Shown here: piece by piece, positions 1 to 4,508 of the stretch
Layout of the letters: each line of letters begins with the position of its first letter
How positions within the stretch are numbered: position 1 is the stretch's first letter
NCBI GenBank assembly: GCA_023131555.1
Contig: JAGLZJ010000045.1
Location: forward strand, 1-6,776
Length of the DNA stretch: 6,776 nucleotides
Reading direction: 5' to 3'
Source of the DNA: Candidatus Bathyarchaeota archaeon
GTDB taxonomy: Archaea > Thermoproteota > Bathyarchaeia > Bathyarchaeales > SOJC01
The notes under the pieces: model-generated
Database searches by the model: none
Told to the model about the DNA's origin: nothing
What the model saw: only the letters and a program-made list of their open reading frames with translations
Translations under genes and position numbers: made by a program

Positions 1-298
1 GCTTCTCAGGCGCCTTTGGAGGAGTATTACGAAGAATGATGTGTTTGCGTTCAATGAGCTCGGCGCGTTCTGGTGATTCGTAGGCGTTCAATCGTCCTAT
101 GGAAGTCGTCTCTCCAGTCTTCGTCTTCACTTCTTCGACGTAAACCAGCTCCATTTTGGCCTTCAGCAGTTCTGCAAGCTTCTTCCTTAGCTCCAAGCGG
201 GAGGGCGTGACGCCTTCTTTGCTGTGATCAACTGAGAAAATAACTTCTTTCCTCTTAAGGAGGGGGTTGTCCTTTTTAGATAGAACCGTGATCTTCAA
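1..298 (-). CDS. rps24e: Ribosomal protein S24e (3' end cut off by window edge)
   Basis: This is the archaeal/eukaryotic small-subunit protein S24e, a structural component of the 30S ribosome. The frame stays open to the window edge, giving 99 visible codons; the family is about 100 residues or slightly more, so only the extreme C-terminus should be missing. The translation begins MKITVLSKKDNPLLKRKE (with TTG read as Met), followed by FSVDHSKEGVTPSRLELRKK and later GRLNAYESPERAELIE, all typical of S24e. I chose the TTG at 298-296 because GGAG at 309-306 lies seven bases upstream and the homology begins exactly there; the next in-frame ATG is deep inside the domain. It follows the dephospho-CoA kinase gene after a 78-base gap that contains its own TATA-like box. 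In many archaea S27ae follows S24e, which would lie beyond this window. Confidence 0.93.
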   Translation of the reverse strand, partial: MKITVLSKKDNPLLKRKEVIFSVDHSKEGVTPSRLELRKKLAELLKAKMELVYVEEVKTKTGETTSIGRLNAYESPERAELIERKHIILRNTPPKAPEK

Positions 299-347
299 AA
301 TGGGTCTCCAGTTGTAGATTATGGCACAGAAGGAAGGAGACTCTGCA

Positions 348-355
348 CTTATAAA
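348..355 (-). promoter_or_regulatory. Candidate internal TATA box for S24e
   Basis: On the minus strand the bases read TTTATAAG in the gap between the kinase stop and the S24e start. An archaeal start site about 25 bases downstream would fall near 325, leaving a leader of roughly 27 bases that contains the GGAG Shine-Dalgarno at 309-306. The spacing is consistent, but a TATA-like string alone is weak evidence; S24e may also be transcribed from upstream. Confidence 0.45.
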
Positions 356-376
356 TCTTGATCGTAATGAAGCCCG

Positions 377-898
377 TTAAAGTTGGTCAGTTTTCGTCAT
401 TGCTTCAACGATTCTTTCCACTCTTTCCCTGATTTCAGTTGTTACTCTAACAACCACCACACCTTGAAGGGGTTGTCCGTAGAGAACAATCGAGTTTAGT
501 GGCACGGTCAGGATGGCGACCAACGCCAGCAGGTCTTCTTCTCCATCTACATGAATCTTCGTTCGTCGGCAAGAATTTGAGGCTTTTTCAATAGCCGACC
601 AAGCTTGGTCAGTTATGGTGCCGGGCGGATTCTTCACCTTGATCACGACATCGGCGTCGGCTTTTATGGGAGGTATCTGTTTTCGCATGATTCTATCATC
701 GACGATGAAGAGGTCGGGTTTGATGTTGTGGTTGAAAAGATATTCGGTGATGTAGTCTCCTACAGAGACTAGTGTGGTGTGGGTCTCCTCGTGAATCAGC
801 TTGTTCAGGGCTTCAATCGTGCTTCCTGAAGAGGCTTTGTAGAGAAGTCCCAGTGGTTTCTTCAGTTTTTTTCTCTGTTGCGGTGTAAGGCGACGTAT
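377..898 (-). CDS. GTP-dependent dephospho-CoA kinase (DUF359), start codon anomalous
   Basis: This is the archaeal DUF359 family, which phosphorylates dephospho-CoA with GTP to give coenzyme A, the last step of CoA synthesis in the cytoplasm. Counting from the ATA at 898, the protein has 173 residues, the normal family size. Visible signatures are LTPQQRKKLKKPLG (4-17), VGDYITEYL (46-54), PDLFIVDD (61-68), NPPGTI (90-95), VDGEEDLL (117-124) and LYGQP (139-143). The frame has no ATG, GTG or TTG between the in-frame stop TGA (901-899) and the ATG at 688. Starting at 688 would delete 70 residues, including the conserved GD and PDL..VDD motifs, so it is not credible. ATA at 898-896 lies five bases after GGTGA. 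The nearby ATG at 902-900 is in another frame and ends after about 29 codons. Either ATA initiates or one base is wrong or altered near the start. Product identity is strong; the start is not. Confidence 0.88.
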   Translation of the reverse strand: MRRLTPQQRKKLKKPLGLLYKASSGSTIEALNKLIHEETHTTLVSVGDYITEYLFNHNIKPDLFIVDDRIMRKQIPPIKADADVVIKVKNPPGTITDQAWSAIEKASNSCRRTKIHVDGEEDLLALVAILTVPLNSIVLYGQPLQGVVVVRVTTEIRERVERIVEAMTKTDQL

Positions 899-902
899 TC
901 AT

Positions 903-908
903 ATCACC
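903..908 (-). promoter_or_regulatory. Ribosome binding site for dephospho-CoA kinase, overlapping upstream stop
   Basis: The minus strand reads GGTGAT; its TGA (906-904) is also the stop codon of the cysteine-rich protein. GGTGA is one base from the out-of-frame ATG at 902-900 and five bases from the in-frame ATA at 898-896. The second distance is the normal one for a Shine-Dalgarno site, which favours initiation in the kinase frame. The overlap suggests translational coupling of the two genes. Confidence 0.5.
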
Positions 909-1107
909 TATTAGAAGCAGTGAATCGCCTTATTGATCTATCATACGTCTTTTCAGTTTCCGGAGAGAAGAGGCAACCGGGAAGCTCGTTTCGCTCTCGG
1001 TGATAGCGAATGCATTCGCAGCATCTTCCCCTCCTCTGACAAGAAGAGTATGTACACCCGCAGCTCTCTAGATTAAGTTGTAGATTGGGGCAGTCAGCTG
1101 GCTTCAT
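904..1107 (-). CDS. Small cysteine-rich protein resembling DUF6485
   Basis: This 67-residue protein has eight cysteines, at positions 6, 16, 18, 23, 29, 30, 32 and 45, and a histidine at 36. The pattern CxCTYxxCxRxGxCCECxxYH, followed by ELPGC and then EKTYDRSI, matches my memory of the uncharacterised prokaryotic family DUF6485; I could not run a profile search. The spacing suggests a compact zinc-binding or metal-cluster fold, but no function is known. There is no signal peptide or membrane segment, so it is probably cytoplasmic. It begins 19 bases after the spt4 stop with only a weak purine-rich site (GGGAAAG) upstream, and its stop overlaps the ribosome binding site of the dephospho-CoA kinase. 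It is the one gene that does not belong to the usual archaeal rpoE1-spt4-kinase-S24e set. That it is a real gene seems secure; its role is unknown. Confidence 0.82.
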   Translation of the reverse strand: MKPADCPNLQLNLESCGCTYSSCQRRGRCCECIRYHRERNELPGCLFSPETEKTYDRSIRRFTASNR

Positions 1108-1126
1108 TCTGCTTTCCCAGAGTTGC

Positions 1127-1309
1127 CTAGCGAACGCGCAGGGCGTAACGTCCTTTTTCCGTAATTTTCATCACTTTAGCAATCTCTGATCCTTCGGCGT
1201 CCATCACTATTGCCAAGCCGCTGAAGTCGTCGCTGAGAGCGGCCTTGCACTTCGGACAGACAGGTTTTGTTGTTATAGTGCGACATTCGCGACAGGCTTT
1301 GACTTTCAC
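1127..1309 (-). CDS. spt4: Transcription elongation factor Spt4 (RpoE2/RpoE'')
   Basis: Spt4 is a small zinc protein that pairs with the NGN domain of Spt5 and makes RNA polymerase processive during elongation; older annotations call it RNA polymerase subunit E''. The 60-residue product is the usual length. The zinc ribbon is C6xxC9 and C18PKC21, followed by the family core LSDDFSGLAIVMD, SEIAKVM and the C-terminal KGRYALRVR. The tryptophan common before SG is replaced by phenylalanine here (residue 29). The GTG start at 1309 overlaps the rpoE1 stop in the sequence GTGA, so the two genes are almost certainly translationally coupled. The rpoE1-spt4 pair is a standard archaeal arrangement. Confidence 0.95.
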   Translation of the reverse strand: MKVKACRECRTITTKPVCPKCKAALSDDFSGLAIVMDAEGSEIAKVMKITEKGRYALRVR

Positions 1310-1911
1310 GGTGCATCAATCGCCTCCTCAGGTTTCGATACACCTGGTTTCTCCGTCTCTGTTTGAAGTTTCTCCACTTCCTTCTTTATCCATTCCAGTT
1401 TCCCAAGGTAGGGTTGTCTAGCAGTTACTCCAACCTTACCTGATCCGCCCCCTCTGGGCAGGGACACTGCAGTGATGCGCGCCCTGATCCGATCACCAGA
1501 GATTAGTTTGCGTTTGGTTTCTTTCCCCATCAGTACGCCTTGCTTCTCATCATAGGATATGAAGTCGTCCATTAGCTGGGATACATGGAGAAGAGCGTCG
1601 ATTGGACCTACACGAATAAAGGCTCCGAAGTCCGCCATTTCTACAACCTCTCCTTCAACTATCTCCTGTAATTTCGGATAGAATGTTAGAAGCGAGAAGC
1701 TGACTTTGTGGTATGTGGCTCCATCGCCAGGGATTATCTTGCCGATAGGTTTGACCTCGATGTCGGTGACAGCCATAACGTAGCCGAATTCAGGATCCAC
1801 CATGCCTTCATACTTAATTCTAAGCTGTTCGCGGCCAGCTTCATTTAATGGAGACCCGAATTTGTCAGGGGGAATACGTATGGTGTCTTCCAGAGACAGC
1901 AACTTGAACAT
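1306..1911 (-). CDS. rpoE1: DNA-directed RNA polymerase subunit E' (Rpb7 homologue)
   Basis: RpoE1 (Rpo7) forms the stalk of archaeal RNA polymerase with Rpo4, aiding open-complex formation and binding nascent RNA. The 201-residue product starts MFKLLSLEDTIRIPP, as the family does. It has an N-terminal Rpb7 domain (about 1-80) with GYVMAVTDIEVKPIGKIIPGDG, then an S1 OB-fold (about 83-160) with EGEVVEMADFGAFIRVGPID and LLHVSQL. A polar tail of about 25 residues after EWIKKEVEK makes it slightly longer than the usual 180-190. The frame runs upstream to a TTG at 1950, but I chose ATG 1911 because GAAGG lies seven bases upstream, homology starts there, and the candidate promoter would start transcription near 1931, downstream of that TTG. 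Its stop overlaps the spt4 GTG start. Confidence 0.95.
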   Translation of the reverse strand: MFKLLSLEDTIRIPPDKFGSPLNEAGREQLRIKYEGMVDPEFGYVMAVTDIEVKPIGKIIPGDGATYHKVSFSLLTFYPKLQEIVEGEVVEMADFGAFIRVGPIDALLHVSQLMDDFISYDEKQGVLMGKETKRKLISGDRIRARITAVSLPRGGGSGKVGVTARQPYLGKLEWIKKEVEKLQTETEKPGVSKPEEAIDAP

Positions 1912-1953
1912 TTGTGTGCCTTCTTCCAGTTTTGCTTTACATAGAGTCAATGG

Positions 1954-1961
1954 ATTTAAAG
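1954..1961 (-). promoter_or_regulatory. Candidate internal TATA box for rpoE1-spt4
   Basis: The minus strand reads CTTTAAAT in the 67-base gap between the PIN gene stop and rpoE1. A start site about 26 bases downstream falls near 1931, giving a leader of about 20 bases that holds the GAAGG Shine-Dalgarno at 1923-1919. The geometry fits an internal promoter that could separate transcription of the polymerase genes from aIF2 gamma, but this is not proven by sequence alone. Confidence 0.45.
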
Positions 1962-1978
1962 ATTTGCTAATTGATGCA

Positions 1979-2404
1979 CTACAGTGATCCGGTCATGGTA
2001 AGTTTCGTTTTCTGTCGAAGAAAGATCACGGGAACATTCAGATTTCGCAGTCGCTTCCTCAGTGCTTTGTCGTTTGTGGCTACGCAGTACCCCATCTTGT
2101 GGGCGATTCGAACGATTAGATCATCATGTGACTCATGTCTTTCCTCGCTCGCTTCTTGAATCCGACATTGTTCTGCGAATTTCAGGGCAAGGCTGGCCTG
2201 TTTTCGTAGTTTGGTCGACTTGTTACGTGAGAGTTTCTGAAGCTCTCTTAAGGTTGCGGATAGGATAACTGGTTCGAAGCGTCTGCCAAGGAGTTTATTC
2301 AGTTCATTGAAGATGTCGATCTCGAAGTTGACAGGGGTAAAGAGGAAGCTTGAATCCAACAGAACTTGTGCTGCTTCCCTGTCGCGACCTCCTGCTTTCT
2401 GCAT
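1979..2404 (-). CDS. PIN-domain nuclease, Fcf1/Utp24-like
   Basis: This soluble protein of about 141 residues has a PIN domain of the type related to eukaryotic Fcf1/Utp24, which cleaves pre-rRNA during small-subunit maturation. Numbering from the GTG at 2428, the acidic metal-binding residues are D25 in VLLDSSFLF, E62 in LRELQKL, D102/D103 in SHDDLIVRIA and D120 in VATNDKALRKRLR, followed by VPVIFLRQKTKL. All expected catalytic positions are present, so it should be an active metal-dependent ribonuclease. The start is uncertain. GTG 2428 has no Shine-Dalgarno, whereas AGGAT at 2420-2416 lies 8 bases before TTG 2407 and 11 before ATG 2404; I give the ATG. No antitoxin gene is adjacent. Its place just after aIF2 gamma and before RNA polymerase genes supports a housekeeping RNA-processing role rather than a VapC toxin. 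Confidence 0.87.
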   Translation of the reverse strand: MQKAGGRDREAAQVLLDSSFLFTPVNFEIDIFNELNKLLGRRFEPVILSATLRELQKLSRNKSTKLRKQASLALKFAEQCRIQEASEERHESHDDLIVRIAHKMGYCVATNDKALRKRLRNLNVPVIFLRQKTKLTMTGSL

Positions 2405-2446
2405 CAACTTAAAGTATCCTATTGTCACTGCAGGAGTGGAAGGCGG

Positions 2447-3712
2447 TTATTTTATGACTCCGTAGCCGATTAGCCGCCATCGTCCAGCCATCTTTCGACT
2501 CAGAGCGGATCTCATACCTTTCTCGACGCAGACTGGTCGTGTAAGTTTGATTGTGGCTTCTTCACCTTTCACTGACGTGACTGTTCCAGCAGTTATCGCG
2601 GTTCCTACGTCAAGAAGGAGGTTCTCCTTGACACGTACTTTGCTGATCTCAGTCATCTCTTTGGTGCCGACGGCGCGATCCAGAAAGTGGGTTTCCACAG
2701 TTGCTTCAGAGACTGTGGGCGGAAGTTTGCCAGGTAAACCTACAAGGTTTCCGGTGAGGCTGTCTGCTTTTGTGAGGGATGGGTCGAGAAGTGTTCCTAT
2801 TCCAATTAGACCCCCGCATTGAACTTCTTCCACGTTGATTTTTCCAGCCTGGAGGCTTACAATTTTACTCAGCAAAGGTTCGTAATGGGGTTGACCGTGT
2901 TTCTCGGTTCGAATTCCGGGGCGGATCTCTATCTCCTCCCCTACGCTGAACTTTCCCCGCATCAGGCTTCCTCCAACGACGCCTCCAGCTAAGTCCTGGA
3001 ACTGTGTTCCAGGCTTATTGATGTCAAACGAGCGGACGACATACATTAATGGAGTCTTGTCTAGGTCTCTTTTTGGTGTGGGAATATGTTCTTCCATTGC
3101 CTGAATCAAAGCATCGATGTTAATGGAGTGCTGTGCTGAGATTGGAATAATCGGCGCGTCTTTCGCTACGGTTCCTTTGAGAAAGCTGGTGATTTCGTCG
3201 TAGCTACTTCTTATTCTTGGTTCATCAACGATGTCGATCTTGTTCTGAACCACGATTATTTTGTCTACGCCCGTAATCTGAATAGCTGCCAGATGCTCTC
3301 TTGTTTGGGGTTGAGGGCAGTGTTCGTCCGCTGCAATGACGAGTATTGCACCGTCCATGACAGCGGCGCCTGAGATCATCGTGGCCATCAGTGCTTCATG
3401 ACCTGGTGCGTCTACAAAGCTGATGGCTCGCACGAATTCGCATTCGTCTTTGCAGGCTGCACAGGTGGGTTTGGTTGAGTGGCATTCAGGGGAATTGCAC
3501 TTGGGGCACCGGTATATGGCTGCATCGGCGTATCCAAGCTTAATTGTGATGCCTCGCCTCAGTTCCTCACTGTGTTTCGCGGCCCACACGCCTGTTAGAG
3601 CCTGTACTAGTGTAGTCTTGCCGTGGTCCACATGGCCGATTGTGCCGATGTTTATCTCTGATTGGCGAATCTGAGTGGATTTCTGTTCTTCTGTGGAGGA
3701 CACGCTCAACAT
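2447..3712 (-). CDS. eif2g: Translation initiation factor aIF2 subunit gamma
   Basis: The gamma subunit is the GTPase core of heterotrimeric aIF2, which delivers initiator Met-tRNA to the small ribosomal subunit. All 421 residues match the family, whose usual length is about 410-420. The G domain shows G1 GHVDHGKT (26-33), switch 1 RRGITIKLGY (52-61), G3 DAPGH (101-105), G4 NKID (147-150) and G5 SAQ (182-184). A zinc knuckle lies between switch 1 and G3, with cysteines at 69, 72, 77, 84, 87 and 91. Beta-barrel domains II and III follow, with DINKPGTQFQDLAGGVVGGS and the C-terminal GRWRLIGYGVIK. AGGA lies only three bases before the ATG at 3712; TTG at codon 2 or GTG at codon 4 would be better spaced and would barely change the protein. 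It lies 110 bases downstream of S6e and 42 bases upstream of the PIN gene's chosen start. Confidence 0.98.
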   Translation of the reverse strand: MLSVSSTEEQKSTQIRQSEINIGTIGHVDHGKTTLVQALTGVWAAKHSEELRRGITIKLGYADAAIYRCPKCNSPECHSTKPTCAACKDECEFVRAISFVDAPGHEALMATMISGAAVMDGAILVIAADEHCPQPQTREHLAAIQITGVDKIIVVQNKIDIVDEPRIRSSYDEITSFLKGTVAKDAPIIPISAQHSINIDALIQAMEEHIPTPKRDLDKTPLMYVVRSFDINKPGTQFQDLAGGVVGGSLMRGKFSVGEEIEIRPGIRTEKHGQPHYEPLLSKIVSLQAGKINVEEVQCGGLIGIGTLLDPSLTKADSLTGNLVGLPGKLPPTVSEATVETHFLDRAVGTKEMTEISKVRVKENLLLDVGTAITAGTVTSVKGEEATIKLTRPVCVEKGMRSALSRKMAGRWRLIGYGVIK

Positions 3713-3757
3713 TATTCCTGACTCTAATAGTTGTGTTGAAGAAGAATGGTTATCTGG

Positions 3758-3765
3758 TTAAAAAG
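3758..3765 (-). promoter_or_regulatory. Candidate TATA box for aIF2 gamma
   Basis: The minus strand reads CTTTTTAA in the 110-base gap between S6e and aIF2 gamma. Transcription would begin near 3735, leaving a leader of about 23 bases with AGGA at 3719-3716. The T-run may instead, or also, act as a U-rich termination signal for the S6e transcript; sequence alone does not separate the two. Confidence 0.45.
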
Positions 3766-3822
3766 CTTCCCGACGATTCCTTGTGTGCTGTGCGTGTGAT
3801 CGGCGACTCAGCATTTAGGTGC

Positions 3823-4338
3823 TTATTCAGCCTTTTGGCTGGTGGTGTCTTCAGCCTGTTCTGCGTCTTCGGAGGTAGCGGGCTCAGAGGCATTCTGGGG
3901 TTCGGTAGCTTTAGTGCTTTCTTTCTCAGGCTTCTTTGCTTCTTCTTTCTTTGGTTGCGCTTTGCGTGGGGTTTTTTTCTTCGTCTGCTTCGGTTTCTCA
4001 ATGATCTTCATGTTGACTTGAAGGATATCTTCGGTGATCACTTTGCCTCTCAGCGTCTTCCTTCTGCGTTGGCCTTCGACCGTCGAGTGGATGCCTACTC
4101 CTTTTGCCAGTATTACGCGGGTCCTTACGCCTCCTTGAATGTCGCGACGCATAGGGAACCCGTCCTTATCAGAGCCTCCTGTAATCTTCAGTTTGTGTCC
4201 TCCTAAGCCAACGGCAGTTCCGTCGATGACTTCTCCGAGGTGTCTTCCAACGAGAGGAACTGCTCGGGATCCTTCCAACTCTATAAGCTGGGATCTTCCA
4301 GTTTCCGGGTCTGAAAGGACTATCTTGAACTTTGCCAT
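3823..4338 (-). CDS. rps6e: Ribosomal protein S6e with long charged C-terminal tail
   Basis: S6e is an archaeal/eukaryotic small-subunit ribosomal protein. The 171-residue product has the complete conserved domain in residues 1-114: MAKFKIVLSDPETGRS, GRHLGEVIDG, LGGHKLKITGGSDKDGFPMR and EGQRRRKTLRGKVITEDI. Residues 115-171 form a low-complexity tail, lysine/proline-rich to about 140 and then mostly Glu/Asp/Ser/Thr/Ala, with no hydrophobic core. Many archaeal S6e proteins stop near 125-130, so the tail is an extension. The ATG at 4338 is the natural family start. No convincing Shine-Dalgarno precedes it, but a TATA-like box centred about 25 bases upstream suggests a leaderless mRNA. It is divergent from aEF2 and lies upstream of aIF2 gamma, a common archaeal pairing. 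Confidence 0.96.
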   Translation of the reverse strand: MAKFKIVLSDPETGRSQLIELEGSRAVPLVGRHLGEVIDGTAVGLGGHKLKITGGSDKDGFPMRRDIQGGVRTRVILAKGVGIHSTVEGQRRRKTLRGKVITEDILQVNMKIIEKPKQTKKKTPRKAQPKKEEAKKPEKESTKATEPQNASEPATSEDAEQAEDTTSQKAE

Positions 4339-4352
4339 GTGGATACCACGTG
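4336..4352. promoter_or_regulatory. Imperfect dyad covering the S6e start codon
   Basis: The plus strand reads CATGTGG-ATA-CCACGTG: two 7-base arms around a 3-base centre, matching at six of seven positions. The outermost three bases at the left are the complement of the S6e ATG. If the mRNA is leaderless, the dyad spans the transcription start site and could be a repressor operator. If a longer mRNA exists, it could fold into a hairpin that sequesters the start codon. A chance dyad of this size is possible. Confidence 0.35.
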
Positions 4353-4359
4353 AACCGAG

Positions 4360-4367
4360 TTTTAATA
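4360..4367 (-). promoter_or_regulatory. TATA box for S6e, leaderless geometry
   Basis: The minus strand reads TATTAAAA, centred about 25.5 bases upstream of the first base of the S6e ATG. That is the usual TATA-to-start-site distance in archaea, so transcription should begin at or very near the A of the ATG. This agrees with the absence of a Shine-Dalgarno. A second AT-rich string, TTTAAAAA at 4390-4383, would give a leader of about 23 bases and is an alternative. Confidence 0.6.
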
Positions 4368-4396
4368 TGCATTGTTCCGCGTGTTTTTAAACCTTC

Positions 4397-4432
4397 GCAG
4401 ATCTTTCCGCTGCGGATCAATGGAGGCAGATC
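4397..4432. repeat. Three spaced GCRGATC repeats in the divergent promoter region
   Basis: GCAGATC (4397-4403), GCGGATC (4412-4418) and GCAGATC (4426-4432) occur in the same orientation with start-to-start distances of 15 and 14 bases. Between the first two lies the palindrome TCCGC-T-GCGGA (4406-4416). The array sits between the S6e and aEF2 promoters and could be a binding site for a regulator acting on both genes. No known factor is assigned. Confidence 0.35.
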
Positions 4433-4479
4433 CAGTCTCCAAGAGCACGTAAAGTTAATAGGACACTAACCTTACAACC

Positions 4480-4487
4480 AATTAAAC
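4480..4487 (+). promoter_or_regulatory. TATA box for aEF2, leaderless geometry
   Basis: AATTAAAC is centred about 25.5 bases upstream of the aEF2 ATG at 4509, so transcription should start at or beside the start codon. Only GGAA strings, with no good Shine-Dalgarno, lie just before the ATG, which fits a leaderless mRNA. An AT-rich string at 4451-4460 is a less well placed alternative. Confidence 0.55.
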
Positions 4488-4508
4488 TCACGGAATGGAA
4501 CCGGAAAC

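Noticed and set aside
377..688. Dephospho-CoA kinase starting at the ATG at 688 (103 residues).
   Set aside because: This would remove conserved motifs VGDYITEYL and PDLFIVDD, which are readable in the same frame upstream.
813..902. Short frame from the ATG at 902 as a separate small peptide gene.
   Set aside because: It ends after about 29 codons, has no recognisable pattern, overlaps the well-conserved kinase N-terminus in another frame, and its ATG is too close to the SD site.
1912..1950. Thirteen-residue N-terminal extension of RpoE1 from a TTG at 1950.
   Set aside because: The ATG at 1911 has a GAAGG site at seven bases and matches the family start; the extension has no homology and lies partly upstream of the predicted transcription start.
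1979..2404. VapBC toxin-antitoxin reading of the PIN gene.
   Set aside because: No small antitoxin frame is adjacent, and the gene sits among housekeeping genes with Fcf1-like sequence features.
3750..4001. Minus-strand frame of 83 codons rich in Arg and Lys.
   Set aside because: It is the S6e tail read in a shifted frame; its basic composition comes from the A-rich lysine codons of the real gene.
3640..4206. Plus-strand open frame of 188 codons with a very hydrophobic Phe/Leu-rich stretch, resembling a membrane protein.
   Set aside because: It lies antisense to the S6e gene and the start of aIF2 gamma. The hydrophobic stretch is the complement of the Lys-rich S6e tail, and no ribosome binding site or family match is visible.
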